From the NCBI GenBank assembly GCA_964577205.1, contig CAZNYG010000002.1, positions 1 through 64,000 on the forward strand: 64,000 bases of DNA. Direction: 5' to 3'. The position numbers were made by a program, and so were the translations under genes. The notes below the pieces were generated by a model. It saw nothing but the letters and a program-made list of their open reading frames with translations. It had not been told where the DNA came from and searched no databases. This document shows positions 10,143-18,964 of the stretch, piece by piece (within the stretch, counting starts at the first letter, position 1; each line of letters begins with the position of its first letter). Origin of the DNA: CAZNYG01 sp964577205 (GTDB lineage Bacteria; Elusimicrobiota; Endomicrobiia; Endomicrobiales; CAIRNS01).

Positions 10143-10243
10143 GTTCATTGGTTGATTTGTTCACTTGTTCATAAGTGAGTGACATGGGAACATGTTGTTA
10201 TATTGTTGTTGATTTTCCCAATGAGCCAATGAACAAATGAACG
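10143..10243. repeat. Period-8 GTTCATTG repeats as facing arms
   Basis: The left arm at 10143-10172 reads GTTCATTG, GTTGATTT, GTTCACTT, GTTCATAA. The right arm at 10218-10243 carries the complement (CCAATGAG, CCAATGAA, CAAATGAA). The arms face each other across about 45 bases between cysS and ispF. Confidence 0.8.
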
Positions 10244-10246
10244 TCT

Positions 10247-10759
10247 TTACTTCCTCCGCACTTCTTCTGCACTTTCACTGCACTTCTCTTGCACTGTTAC
10301 TACAGCCATCGCCGCCATCCCCTCGCCCCGTCCGATGAAGCCGATGGCTTCGTTGGTCGTGGCTTTGATCGCGAGGCGCGTTTCGGGTACGCCGAGTTCG
10401 GCGGCAAGCAGTTCTTTCATCCGCGGGATATACGGGGCGATCTTCGGCTGCTCGGCGATCAGTGTGATGTCGGCATTGTTCACGCTGAACCCGCGTTCTT
10501 TTATGCGGGCACAGACATGCCGCAGCAGCAGCAGACTGGAAATGCCGCGGTACTTCGGATCGGTATTGGGGAAAAGATGCCCGATGTCTTCGCCTCCGGC
10601 GGCGCCGAGCAATGCGTCCATCAACGCGTGGATAAGGACGTCGGCGTCGCTGTGGCCTTCCAGGCCGTGGGTATGAGGGATCGTTACTCCGCCCAGTACC
10701 AGCGGCAGGTCTTTTTTGCAGCGGTGCACATCGTATCCGAATCCCGCGAACACGTTCAT
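10247..10759 (-). CDS. ispF: 2-C-methyl-D-erythritol 2,4-cyclodiphosphate synthase
   Basis: IspF makes the cyclic diphosphate intermediate of the non-mevalonate isoprenoid pathway. Hallmarks are GYDVH near the N-terminus, the HSDADVLIHALMDALLGA metal-binding segment and DIGHLFP. The protein is 170 residues; most family members are near 160, and the extra residues are at the C-terminus. The ATG at 10759 overlaps the ispD stop as ATGA, which argues against the upstream in-frame start at 10777. Coupling with ispD fits, because the two enzymes flank IspE in the pathway. No ispE is present in this window. Confidence 0.95.
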   Translation of the reverse strand: MNVFAGFGYDVHRCKKDLPLVLGGVTIPHTHGLEGHSDADVLIHALMDALLGAAGGEDIGHLFPNTDPKYRGISSLLLLRHVCARIKERGFSVNNADITLIAEQPKIAPYIPRMKELLAAELGVPETRLAIKATTNEAIGFIGRGEGMAAMAVVTVQEKCSESAEEVRRK

Positions 10760-11424
10760 TTCCTTTCGCGCAACCACAGGCGCGCGACGGCCATATCCGC
10801 CGGTTCCGTGATCTTTATGTTGTGATAGCTGCCGGGCACTACAGCGACTTTGCGGCCGGCATGTTCGACCGCCTGAGCGTCATCAGTGATGCCCGCGGGG
10901 AAACGCCGTTTGTAGGCTGCCGTGATTATGTCCCGGCGGAACGTCTGGGGTGTTTGTGCCAGCCAGACAGTAGAACGGGGTATGGTGCGCGAAACAAATG
11001 TCCCCCGGCGTGATTCCTTTATGGTATCGCGCGCGGCGACCGCTACGACCGAAGCGCCTTTGTCCCTGGCCGCGTTCAGCGCTTTGCGTATGAGTTCGGG
11101 CGTGATCAGGGGCCGCGCGGCGTCATGAATGGCAACGTATTCTACAGCCGGATCGAGACATGTCAGCCCCGCGCGGACCGAATCATATCTTTCGCTGCCC
11201 CCGGGGACCAGGACACATCCGTATTTGCGGGGGACGCTTTTCAACGAGCCCGGCATATCGGGGGGGACGACAAGTATGATCTGGCAGATATCCCTGACCC
11301 CGCGGAAGGCTTCGATACTCCATGAGAAGACGGGTTTTCCTTCCAGTTTCAAAAACTGTTTCGGCACCGGGGAACCGAACCGGCGCCCCGCGCCCGCGGC
11401 GACAATGATCGCCGCCGCTTTCAT
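10756..11424 (-). CDS. ispD: 2-C-methyl-D-erythritol 4-phosphate cytidylyltransferase
   Basis: IspD transfers CMP to methylerythritol phosphate. The N-terminus has the nucleotide-binding loop AAGAGRRFGSPVPKQFL, followed by HDAARPL and, later, the segment around ARDTIKES. Length is 222 residues, typical for the family. Its ATG at 11424 overlaps the stop of the PIN/TRAM gene as ATGA, and its own stop overlaps the ispF start. The order of the three genes matches the yacL-ispD-ispF order of Bacillus. Confidence 0.95.
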   Translation of the reverse strand: MKAAAIIVAAGAGRRFGSPVPKQFLKLEGKPVFSWSIEAFRGVRDICQIILVVPPDMPGSLKSVPRKYGCVLVPGGSERYDSVRAGLTCLDPAVEYVAIHDAARPLITPELIRKALNAARDKGASVVAVAARDTIKESRRGTFVSRTIPRSTVWLAQTPQTFRRDIITAAYKRRFPAGITDDAQAVEHAGRKVAVVPGSYHNIKITEPADMAVARLWLRERK

Positions 11425-12446
11425 TGCGCTTTCCCGCGGGGCTGGTCGTTATGCGTGTCCCTTTCCTGTCCCGACGGCCGGCTGAAGACCATGCGCCCGG
11501 ACGATGTCTGAAGGATGGACGTGACGATGACGTCGATGCGTTTGCCCACGTGTTTGCGCCCCTCTTCCACGACGACCATGGTGCCGTCATCCAGATAACC
11601 GATGGCCTGGTGGTGTTCCTTGCCTTCTTTGACAAGGAAAATAGGCATGGTCTCGCCCGGCAGGAAGACGGGCTTGAGCGCGTTGGAAAGGTCATTGATG
11701 TTCAGGACGGTCACTCCCTGCAGCGAGGCGACCTTGTTAAGGTTGAAGTCGGTCGTGATGATCTTCGCGTCGAGTTCCTTGCCCAGTTCGAGGAGCTTGG
11801 CGTCGGCGTCGTGAAGGTTCGGGAAATCCTTGTCGAAGATCTTGACCGTCGAGTTCTCGTCCTTCTGCAGTTTGGCGACGATATCCAGGCCGCGGCGCGC
11901 GCGGTTGCGTTTGTGGGCATCGCTTGAATCAGCCAGCGTCTGGAGTTCTTCCAGCACAAAGCGCGGCACGACCAGCGCGCCCGAGATGAACCGTGTTTCC
12001 ACGATGTCCGCGATGCGCCCGTCGATAACAGTGCTGGTGTCGAGAAGGATAAGATCGGCGGCCCTTTTCCGGCGCCCCCGTTTGAGGATATCCCTGTCCA
12101 GGAGGTCAAGCTCGGATTTCTTGCTGACCGCGATGACAAGGCCCAGGTAGGCAAGGACGATCTTGATAAGCAGGGAATAGTCCTTCATGAACTCGTACAG
12201 CCGCATATTGTCCATCAGGTATACGGTGTAGTCAAGCAGTTTGGCGCCTATGAGGCCGAGAACGGCGCCGAGAACGCCGGCGACCAGCGTGTCCAGCGGG
12301 ATCCTCTGGATAAGCATTTCCGCCAGGATGATGAGCAGCGAGACGGCCAATCCCATGAGCACGCCCTGGCGGGTATGGGATATCTGGTAATAACTTATCA
12401 AGGGACCGGCTATAAGGACGAACAGACGCATCAGCCATATTAACAA
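11421..12446 (-). CDS. YacL-type PIN and TRAM domain membrane protein
   Basis: This 341-residue protein has about four hydrophobic segments in residues 1-110, then a PIN nuclease-like domain starting at LLDTSTVIDGRI, and a TRAM-like beta domain after about residue 260 (IGYLDDGTMVVVEEGRKHVG). PIN acidic residues are visible in DTS and in the later DAKL and TTDFNL segments. The family is widespread next to ispD, but its RNA substrate is not firmly known. The start is TTG at 12446, supported by GAAAGGAG six bases upstream. The first ATG in frame would remove part of the first helix. Confidence 0.88.
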   Translation of the reverse strand: MLIWLMRLFVLIAGPLISYYQISHTRQGVLMGLAVSLLIILAEMLIQRIPLDTLVAGVLGAVLGLIGAKLLDYTVYLMDNMRLYEFMKDYSLLIKIVLAYLGLVIAVSKKSELDLLDRDILKRGRRKRAADLILLDTSTVIDGRIADIVETRFISGALVVPRFVLEELQTLADSSDAHKRNRARRGLDIVAKLQKDENSTVKIFDKDFPNLHDADAKLLELGKELDAKIITTDFNLNKVASLQGVTVLNINDLSNALKPVFLPGETMPIFLVKEGKEHHQAIGYLDDGTMVVVEEGRKHVGKRIDVIVTSILQTSSGRMVFSRPSGQERDTHNDQPRGKAQ

Positions 12447-12459
12447 AGCAGACTCCTTT

Positions 12460-12498
12460 CAAATTTCGTGAAGCGAAGGGCGTGCGTCACGAAATTTG
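12460..12498 (-). promoter_or_regulatory. Hairpin in the 5' region of the PIN/TRAM gene
   Basis: CAAATTTCGTG (12460-12470) and CACGAAATTTG (12488-12498) are perfect complements, an 11-bp stem. On the minus strand the stem ends just before the AAAGGAG ribosome site, so it could influence translation. Confidence 0.45.
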
Positions 12499-12499
12499 T

Positions 12500-12521
12500 A
12501 AAAGGGGAAACAGGCTTCCCC
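12500..12521 (-). terminator. Probable terminator downstream of aroE
   Basis: On the minus strand GGGGAA and TTCCCC pair across a short loop and are followed by TTTT. It would separate aroE from the PIN/TRAM gene. Confidence 0.5.
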
Positions 12522-12559
12522 TCGGGCCCTTTTCGGGCAAAATTTTAAGAGAACAAAAC

Positions 12560-12595
12560 TAATGAGCTTACGAGCTCAAGAGCTCATGAGCTAAG
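12560..12595. repeat. Period-8 AGCTCATG repeat over the aroE stop codon
   Basis: Units ATGAGCTT, ACGAGCTC, AAGAGCTC, ATGAGCTA follow in register. The TAG stop of aroE lies inside the last unit. The same family recurs downstream of argJ. Confidence 0.75.
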
Positions 12596-13424
12596 TTGCC
12601 GCCAGCGCCTTCAGCAGCGCTTTTTTCATCACTTCTACCGGGGCTTTCATGCCGGTCATAAGCTCGAACGCGCGGGTCCCCTGGTGCAGCAGCATGCCCA
12701 GGCCTCCCCGAACGGTGCATCCGGACTTTTTTGCCTGGGCCATGAACCGCGTGGTACGATGATAAACAAGATCGTAGGCAAACAGCCCGCGGGGCAAGCC
12801 TATCCCCGCCACCGGCGATGGATCCCCGGCCTGAAGGCCTAAAGACGTTGCGTTTACCAGCAGGTCAGCTTCCGGGAGACGGCGCGCGATCTCTTTACGC
12901 GGGACGAACACGCCGGAACGTACTGTTTTTGCCAGCCGCCTGCCCCTGTTTTCGTTCCTGTTGACCACTAAGACCTTCTTGACACCCGCGCCATGCAGCG
13001 CGTACACTACAGCCCGCGCCGCCCCGCCAGCTCCCAGCACCATCGCGATCTTTCCCCGGGGTGAAAAACCGCCGTCCGAAAGATCCCTGAGAAAGCCTTC
13101 CGCGTCGGTGTTGTATCCGGTCAGCTTTCCCCGCGCGTTGACAATGGTGTTGACGCTGCCTATCCGCCGCGCCATGGCATCGGTGCGGTCCAGGAACGGG
13201 ATCACCGCTTTCTTGTGAGGAACGGTGACGTTCACGCCGATGAAACCCAGCGTCCGGATGCCCTTTACCGCGTCCCGCAGATGGGCGGCATCCACGGGGA
13301 ACGGCAGATAGACGCAGGGAATGCCCAGGGAACGGAAACCGGCATTGTGCATTGCCGGAGAAAGGGTATGCCCCAGAGGCCATCCAAGAATTCCCGCCAT
13401 GGACGGTTTATCGGTTCTTTTCAT
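12591..13424 (-). CDS. aroE: Shikimate dehydrogenase
   Basis: AroE reduces 3-dehydroshikimate with NADPH. The substrate-binding loop GHTLSPAMHN is at about 18-27, the catalytic lysine is K71 in NVTVPHKK, its partner is D107 in YNTDAEGF, and the NADP loop is GAGGAAR at 131-137 followed by NRNENR. Length is 277 residues, normal. The ATG at 13424 overlaps the stop of the upstream TPR gene as ATGA. It is separated from the other aromatic genes, which cluster at 36.8-42.5 kb. Confidence 0.95.
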   Translation of the reverse strand: MKRTDKPSMAGILGWPLGHTLSPAMHNAGFRSLGIPCVYLPFPVDAAHLRDAVKGIRTLGFIGVNVTVPHKKAVIPFLDRTDAMARRIGSVNTIVNARGKLTGYNTDAEGFLRDLSDGGFSPRGKIAMVLGAGGAARAVVYALHGAGVKKVLVVNRNENRGRRLAKTVRSGVFVPRKEIARRLPEADLLVNATSLGLQAGDPSPVAGIGLPRGLFAYDLVYHRTTRFMAQAKKSGCTVRGGLGMLLHQGTRAFELMTGMKAPVEVMKKALLKALAAT

Positions 13425-13987
13425 TGCGCGGCGCCGGAAGGGAAATGCCTCTGTATCTCATGGTCGTTCGGGTTCTTCCGCAGGAGTTTCTTCCACAGCT
13501 GGCGCGCTTTTTTCTTGTCGCCTTTCGCGTCATACGTGTAGGCAAGGCGTTTCATTACTTCAGTGTTTTCCGGGTAGGCTTTCAATATCCGGTCGTATTT
13601 CTCGATCGCGCTGTCGTAGCGCTCGGTACAATGATCCTGCATCGCCATGTACATGAGGAATTTTGTCGATTCGTTCGTCCACTGGTCTTTACTCCGGATG
13701 TTCACCCACTCGGTCAGCGAAGAGAAGGCCATAAAGAGCGCCACGAAGGAAAGGCAGAAAAAAAGAATGGACAGTTTTTTCCGGTCGAGCAGGACGCGCC
13801 GGTCGTTGAAAAGCGCTTCCCGGGCGATCCGGTTCATGCTGATCACCAGGTTGGATTTGTACAGGTACATCCACCCTAAGAAGAAAAACAGGATACCGAA
13901 AGCGAACTTTAAGAAGATCATTTTGATCCGGGCGGCGCTGGCCGGAGCAGCCGGTACTTGTGCCCGCGCCGCGGTATTTCCGATCAT
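13421..13987 (-). CDS. Small membrane protein with a TPR-like C-terminus
   Basis: I do not recognise a named family. A hydrophobic helix (FLKFAFGILFFFLGWMYLY) is followed by a basic stretch and a second helix (LSILFFCLSFVALFMAF). The last 80 residues look like two TPR helical hairpins (YDSAIEKYDRILKAYPEN, LAYTYDAKGDKKKARQLW). The ATG at 13987 lies inside the predicted -10 box, so translation may really start at the in-frame ATG at 13921. It is translationally coupled to aroE through ATGA, but nothing suggests a shared function. Confidence 0.75.
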   Translation of the reverse strand: MIGNTAARAQVPAAPASAARIKMIFLKFAFGILFFFLGWMYLYKSNLVISMNRIAREALFNDRRVLLDRKKLSILFFCLSFVALFMAFSSLTEWVNIRSKDQWTNESTKFLMYMAMQDHCTERYDSAIEKYDRILKAYPENTEVMKRLAYTYDAKGDKKKARQLWKKLLRKNPNDHEIQRHFPSGAAQ

Positions 13988-14015
13988 TGTACTAAAATGT
14001 GGTTGAGACTGTCAA
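13986..14015 (-). promoter_or_regulatory. Sigma-70-like promoter for the TPR gene and aroE
   Basis: On the minus strand TTGACA (14010-14015) and TACAAT (13986-13991) are 18 bases apart. It is divergent from the DUF4912 promoter. Confidence 0.55.
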
Positions 14016-14108
14016 CGGATCTTTCTGAAGGAATTCCGTTAAAATTGAATATTTTTATCAATTGCGCGATCCCCGCGCGGGACGTGCCGTCCGCGGTTTT
14101 CTCGCGGT

Positions 14109-14137
14109 TTGACATTAATAAGAGAATAAGATAGAAT
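14109..14137 (+). promoter_or_regulatory. Sigma-70-like promoter for DUF4912 and GH57
   Basis: TTGACA (14109-14114) and TAGAAT (14132-14137) are separated by exactly 17 bases. The start site would fall near 14144, about 90 bases before the ATG. Confidence 0.7.
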
Positions 14138-14232
14138 GAAATTTGAAACGATTTTTGCGGCAGGACCTCTGCCGGGGCGGGAATGCCGCGCAATGTTCGA
14201 TACATTGCCGAAGGCAAGAAGGAGGGACGGTT

Positions 14233-15099
14233 ATGTATGAGAATGCCAGTTCGAAAATGAAAGGCGCGCCGACTGCCGCGCAGTTCATCGATCAAACCGG
14301 TTTGCCGAAAACGTACGGAGAAACGAGGGTGGCTATCCTGCCCCGCGATCCCGTATGGCTGTATTCCTACTGGGAAGTTGCCCCGGAAGCGATGAACGAA
14401 GCGCGGAAAAAAGTCGGAGAACAGCGTTTCAACGCGAGCCGGTGGGTCCTTCGCGTCCACGATGTGACGGGGGTGCGTTTCAACGGGTCGAACTCGCATC
14501 GCAATTTCGATATCATCATCAATCCTCAGTCCGACAACTGGTACGTGAACGTCGGAGAGGTCAATCGTTCCTGGTGCGTCGACCTGGGTTTCATGACGCC
14601 GGATGGTGAATTCGTTCTCATTGCCCGTTCAAATATACTGAACATGCCCCGCCAGGGCGTGTCGCCGATCACTGACGAACAGTGGGCCATCCTGCAGCAG
14701 GAGTTCGAACGCCTGCTCCGGCTTTCCGGCGTTGAACAGATAGGCAAGAGCTCGTTCGACATCGCCAAACTGATGCGGGAACGCTGGGAAGAGATCGTGT
14801 CGTTGTCTCTTCCGACGTCGCCGGGCGGCGCCAGTTCATGGCGCGGCATGACATCGGAAGAGGCCAAACCGAAAAATTTCTGGCTGAAGGCCGATACGGA
14901 ACTGATCGTTTACGGCGCGACGGAGCCCGACGCGAACCTGACGGTCCAGGGGCAGCCCGTGGCGCTGCGTCAGGACGGCACGTTCTCTCTTCGGTTCTAT
15001 CTGCCGGACGGCGATCAGGAATACCCGATCGAAGCCACGTCCGCCGACGGCACGATGAAACGGCAGATCACATTCGTGGTCACGCGGGAAACGCGCTGA
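14233..15099 (+). CDS. DUF4912 domain protein
   Basis: This 288-residue protein matches the DUF4912 pattern: LPKTYGETRVAILPRDPVWL and the YSYWEVAPEAM segment near residues 25-55, a beta-rich middle, and a C-terminal strand-rich part (LKADTELIVYGATEPDANLT) resembling an Ig-like module. Function is unknown, but the family is commonly found beside GH57 glycoside hydrolases, as here. GGAGG at 14221-14225 selects the ATG at 14233; an upstream TTG has no ribosome site. A glycan-related role is inferred only from this neighbourhood. Confidence 0.85.
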   Translation: MYENASSKMKGAPTAAQFIDQTGLPKTYGETRVAILPRDPVWLYSYWEVAPEAMNEARKKVGEQRFNASRWVLRVHDVTGVRFNGSNSHRNFDIIINPQSDNWYVNVGEVNRSWCVDLGFMTPDGEFVLIARSNILNMPRQGVSPITDEQWAILQQEFERLLRLSGVEQIGKSSFDIAKLMRERWEEIVSLSLPTSPGGASSWRGMTSEEAKPKNFWLKADTELIVYGATEPDANLTVQGQPVALRQDGTFSLRFYLPDGDQEYPIEATSADGTMKRQITFVVTRETR

Positions 15100-15127
15100 T
15101 CCCGTGTCCCGCGCGAACGCCTCAGGG

Positions 15128-15192
15128 CAGTTACTGTTGACAGTGGGCGGCAAGCAGCTTTCAGTTGCTCTCCTTCCACTGTCACTGTTCGT
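15128..15192. repeat. Weak CAGTGAC-type inverted repeats
   Basis: CAGTTACTGTTGACAGTGG (15128-15146) faces CCACTGTCACTGTTCG near 15177-15192. They appear to be degraded members of the CAGTGAC family seen in rsmI. Little else is visible between DUF4912 and GH57. Confidence 0.45.
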
Positions 15193-15272
15193 TAAAGAAA
15201 CAACGGCGGCGAAGACTTTAATAATCGCATGAAGCGCGTTTTCCCGCTTCGTGATACCCGGGTGAGAGTGAA

Positions 15273-16862
15273 ATGAAACCAAAAGGATACTGGTGCCTAC
15301 AGCTGCACGCGCATCTGCCGTATGTCCGCCATCCCGAATACCCCGATTTTCTTGAAGAAGACTGGCTGTATGAAGGTATAACCGAGACGTACCTGCCTGT
15401 CCTGTCGATCCTCGAGCGTTTCATGGCCGAAGGCATCGATTTCCGCCTTACCATGACGATAACGCCGTCGCTCGCGGGGATGCTGTCGGATCCGCTGCTG
15501 CAGGAACGCTATTACCGCCGGCTCAACGGCCTTATCGACCTTTCGGAAAAGGAACTGTGGCGCACGAGGAGCCTTCCGGAATTCCATCAGTCCGCGAAGA
15601 TGTACGAGCGCCAGCTGAAAGAGTGCCGCCGGCTGTGGGAAAAATATCACGGCAACATCCTGGCCGGTTTCAAAAACCTGCAGGACGCGGGCAGGCTTGA
15701 GATCATCACCTGCTGCGCCACTCACGGTTTCCTGCCGCTGACGCTTGATAAAGCCGCGATACGCGCCCAGGTCAAGGTGGCCTGCCAGGATTATGAGCGC
15801 CATTTCGGCCGCCAGCCCCGTGGCATATGGCTCGCGGAATGCGCCTACACGCCCGGTATCGATGAGGAGCTGAAAAAGCAGGGCATCCGCTATTTCTTCC
15901 TTGAGGCGCACGGCATCCTTTACGGGACGCCGCGCCCGCGCTACGGCGTGTTCGCGCCGGTGTACTGCCCCTCGGGAGTCGCCGCTTTCGGCCGCGACAT
16001 GGAAACCGCCCATCAGGTATGGAGCGCGGACACCGGGTATCCCGGCGACCCGGATTATCGGGAATTCTACCGCGACCTCGGGTACGACCTCGATTACGAT
16101 TACATCAGGCCGTACCTGCATGAAGACGGCGTGCGGCGCAATATAGGATTGAAGTACCATCGCATCACCGGCAAAGTCGGGCTGAGCGATAAACAGCCGT
16201 ACAACCCGGAGTGGGCGAAGAACAAGGCGGCGAGCCACGCCGGCAATTTCCTGTTCAACCGCGAGAAACAGATCGACTATCTTTCCGGCGTTCTCGGCCG
16301 GGAACCGATCGTTATCTCCATGTACGATGCCGAGCTGTTCGGCCACTGGTGGTTCGAAGGGCCGCAGTTCCTGGATTTCCTGTTCCGCAAGATACATCAT
16401 GACCAGAACACGTTCAAGACCATAACGCCGAGCGAGTATCTTGAGAAATACCCCAAGAACCAGGTGATCACGCCCGCGGCTTCGTCATGGGGCGACAAGG
16501 GGTATTACGAGGTGTGGCTGAACGGGACCAACGACTGGATCTACCGCCATCTGCACAAGGCGCTGGAACGCATGGTGGAACTGACCCGCGAAAATCCGTC
16601 GGCAGAAGGGCTGCGCCGCCGTTCCCTGAACCAGGCGGCGCGCGAGCTGCTGCTGGCGCAGTCGTCCGACTGGGCCTTCATCATGACTACGCGCACGATG
16701 GTCGAGTATGCCGAGAAACGCACCCGCGACCATATCGCGAACTTCACCGCTCTTTACGAACAGATAAAGCGCGGCGCCGTCGATGAAAGGTACCTCGGTG
16801 ATCTGGAATACCGTAACAATATTTTCCCGGAGATCGACTACAACGTTTTCCGGCAGGAGTGA
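15273..16862 (+). CDS. GH57 family 1,4-alpha-glucan branching enzyme-like protein (DUF1957 type)
   Basis: This 529-residue protein belongs to glycoside hydrolase family 57. It opens with LQLHAHLPYVRHPEY, the first GH57 motif. The probable nucleophile is E189 in GIWLAECAY and the acid/base is D352 in SMYDAELFGHWW. A C-terminal helical part (residues about 420-529) matches the branching enzymes rather than the amylases. It likely introduces alpha-1,6 branches into a glycogen-like polymer in the cytoplasm. No glycogen synthase is in the window. GGGTGAGAG precedes the ATG. Confidence 0.9.
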   Translation: MKPKGYWCLQLHAHLPYVRHPEYPDFLEEDWLYEGITETYLPVLSILERFMAEGIDFRLTMTITPSLAGMLSDPLLQERYYRRLNGLIDLSEKELWRTRSLPEFHQSAKMYERQLKECRRLWEKYHGNILAGFKNLQDAGRLEIITCCATHGFLPLTLDKAAIRAQVKVACQDYERHFGRQPRGIWLAECAYTPGIDEELKKQGIRYFFLEAHGILYGTPRPRYGVFAPVYCPSGVAAFGRDMETAHQVWSADTGYPGDPDYREFYRDLGYDLDYDYIRPYLHEDGVRRNIGLKYHRITGKVGLSDKQPYNPEWAKNKAASHAGNFLFNREKQIDYLSGVLGREPIVISMYDAELFGHWWFEGPQFLDFLFRKIHHDQNTFKTITPSEYLEKYPKNQVITPAASSWGDKGYYEVWLNGTNDWIYRHLHKALERMVELTRENPSAEGLRRRSLNQAARELLLAQSSDWAFIMTTRTMVEYAEKRTRDHIANFTALYEQIKRGAVDERYLGDLEYRNNIFPEIDYNVFRQE

Positions 16863-16922
16863 TGATGAGTTTCAGCGCGCCGCGGCCTGGTGCCGCGATG
16901 CTGTGATGTCATCCGGCCCCCT

Positions 16923-18161
16923 ATGAACATCCTGTTTATTGTCCTGCTGCTGTTGCTGATCATCACCTGGGCGGCGGTCATCCGCCAGCGGCGCATCTTC
17001 CTTCGCAAGGAGCAGAAGTACGTCAGAAAGGTCAAGGACGCGCAGTCCAGGCTTCAGGAGAATATCGCCGACCTTGACAACCTGATCGTCATGCTGGTTG
17101 GCATCCACGAGTTCGGGATGATGGCTACGGGCATCATATCCAAGGAAGAGCTGTCGCAGTCGGTCATTGATTCCGCCTGCAGGCTGATCCGGTCCGATGC
17201 CGGGTCTCTGATGATCCTGAACCGCGACACCAACGAGCTGATGATCGCCGCTTCGCGCGGCCTGCCGCAGGATGTGGTCGATTCGACCCGCATTCCGCTC
17301 GGCGAGGGTGTCGCGGGCCGCGTCGCGCAGACGGGCAAGGCGATCTTCGTCGAGGATATAGAGACCGATGCCCGCTTCCTGCGTTCCAACAGCGCGGCGC
17401 GGTACACGTCCCGGTCGTTCATCTCGGTGCCCCTGCGGGTCAAGAACCGCATTATCGGCGTGTTGAACGTCAATTCCCCGGAAGCGGACCGCCGGTTCGA
17501 AGAGCGGGACGTCCGCCTGCTGACCATCCTTGCCGACCAGGCCGCCATAACGCTGGAAAACATCGAGCTCTACGATAACCTGCAGAACTTTTACCTGGAA
17601 ATGGTGCAGACGCTTGCGCGCGCGATCGACGCGAAGGACGAGTACACGCATGACCACGCCGACCGCGCCCGCCGTTACGCGCGCCTTATCGCCTACCGGC
17701 TCAACCTGCCGGAAGCGATGGTGCGCCATATCGAATACGCCGCGCTCATGCACGATATCGGCAAGATCGGCATCGATGAAAAGATCCTTCACAAACCCGG
17801 AAGGCTTACGGACGAAGAGCGGGAAATAATCAAGAAGCATCCATCCATAGGGAACCGCATAATAGCTCCCGTGGCATTCCTCTCGCCGGTGGCTCCCATG
17901 GTGCTGTATCATCAGGAATGGTATAACGGGCAGGGATATCCCGAAGGCCTGTCGGGGGAAGAGATACCGCTCGGCGCGCGCATCGTCGCCGTGATCGATA
18001 CATTCGACGCGATGACATCGGACCGGCCCTACCGCAAAGCGCTTCCCCGAGAAGTCGCGATCGAAGAGCTGAAGAAAGGGTGCGGGACACAGTTCGACGC
18101 GCGCGTCGTCAACGCGTTCCTGGAGATCCTGAAGGAAGAAGAGAGACAGGAGAAGGGATAA
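16923..18161 (+). CDS. GAF and HD-GYP domain protein, probable cyclic di-GMP phosphodiesterase
   Basis: One N-terminal transmembrane helix (ILFIVLLLLLIITWAAVI) is followed by a short coiled-coil-like linker, a GAF domain (about 55-205) and an HD-GYP domain (about 215-412). The HD pair is H277-D278 in HDIGKIGI, and GYP is at 338-340. The segment HQEWYNGQGYP has Q where many members have the second H of HHE, so metal binding may differ. It would sense a signal through GAF at the membrane and lower cyclic di-GMP. ATG at 16923 begins the membrane helix; an upstream GTG at 16890 is less likely. Confidence 0.88.
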   Translation: MNILFIVLLLLLIITWAAVIRQRRIFLRKEQKYVRKVKDAQSRLQENIADLDNLIVMLVGIHEFGMMATGIISKEELSQSVIDSACRLIRSDAGSLMILNRDTNELMIAASRGLPQDVVDSTRIPLGEGVAGRVAQTGKAIFVEDIETDARFLRSNSAARYTSRSFISVPLRVKNRIIGVLNVNSPEADRRFEERDVRLLTILADQAAITLENIELYDNLQNFYLEMVQTLARAIDAKDEYTHDHADRARRYARLIAYRLNLPEAMVRHIEYAALMHDIGKIGIDEKILHKPGRLTDEEREIIKKHPSIGNRIIAPVAFLSPVAPMVLYHQEWYNGQGYPEGLSGEEIPLGARIVAVIDTFDAMTSDRPYRKALPREVAIEELKKGCGTQFDARVVNAFLEILKEEERQEKG

Positions 18162-18199
18162 GGACTTCCGCAACCGCAGTAACCTTCCGTCCCCTCGCT

Positions 18200-18952
18200 A
18201 TGAATCAGGGAATGCTGTACATAGTTCCTACGCCCATCGGCAACCTGGACGACATCACCTGTCGGGGCCTTTCGGTACTTCGCGATGTCGACCTGATCGT
18301 GTGCGAGGACACGCGGCAGACGGTCAAGCTTCTGAACCATTACGGCATCAAAAAGCCGCTGGTCAGTTTCTACACCCAGAACCAGTACCGGCGCCTGCCG
18401 GAGATAACGCGCCATCTGATGGAAGGCAAAAAGATCGCGCTCGTTTCCGACAGCGGCACTCCGGTCATATCCGATCCGGGGGCGGCGCTGGTGGCGAAAG
18501 CGGTCGAAGAAGGTTTCTCCGTCGTGCCGCTGCCCGGCCCCTGCGCCGCGGTTACCGCGTTGAGCGCGTCCGGGCTGCCGAGCGACGGTTTTGTCTTTCT
18601 GGGTTTTCTGAAACGCAAACCCGGCAAGATGAAGAAGGAACTGCGGGCCGCCGCCGCCGCGGGCAAGACGATCGTTTTTTATGAATCGCCGTACCGGGTA
18701 AAGAAAACGGTCTCCCTTTTGCGTGAGCTGTTCCCCGGGGAAACCCCCGTGGCGCTGGCGCGGGAGTTGACGAAAAAATTCGAAGAATTCATCAGGGGAA
18801 CGCTGGATGAGGTTATTGCCGCCATCGCGGAGCGCGACCTCCCCGGCGAATTCGTGGTCCTGATAGCGCCGGTAAACAGTGACCAGTTACCAGTGGCCAG
18901 TGACCATGACGGCAACGACAACGGCGAAAGCCCCGGATCAACGGCGGAATAA
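18200..18952 (+). CDS. rsmI: 16S rRNA 2'-O-methyltransferase RsmI
   Basis: RsmI methylates the ribose of C1402 in 16S rRNA. Family motifs are YIVPTPIGNLDDIT, CEDTRQTVKLL, VSDSGTPVISDPG and PLPGPCAAVTALSASGLPS. The core is complete by FVVLIAPV. The last 25 residues (starting NSDQLPVASDHDG) lie outside the family and are encoded partly by a period-7 nucleotide repeat. ATG at 18200 follows the HD-GYP gene closely, and argC follows after 12 bases, so the genes are probably cotranscribed. Confidence 0.93.
   Translation: MNQGMLYIVPTPIGNLDDITCRGLSVLRDVDLIVCEDTRQTVKLLNHYGIKKPLVSFYTQNQYRRLPEITRHLMEGKKIALVSDSGTPVISDPGAALVAKAVEEGFSVVPLPGPCAAVTALSASGLPSDGFVFLGFLKRKPGKMKKELRAAAAAGKTIVFYESPYRVKKTVSLLRELFPGETPVALARELTKKFEEFIRGTLDEVIAAIAERDLPGEFVVLIAPVNSDQLPVASDHDGNDNGESPGSTAE
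18877..18905 (+). repeat. Period-7 CAGTGAC repeat inside the rsmI 3' end
   Basis: Four units in register read CAGTGAC, CAGTTAC, CAGTGGC, CAGTGAC. They are translated as part of the rsmI C-terminus. The complementary family (GGTCACT) occurs before the tRNA-Leu gene. Confidence 0.85.
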
Positions 18953-18964
18953 AAAGGTAAGACC

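Noticed and set aside
16872..18173. A 433-codon minus-strand frame opposite the HD-GYP gene
   Set aside because: The plus strand carries complete GAF and HD-GYP motifs; the antisense product looks like low-complexity shadow.
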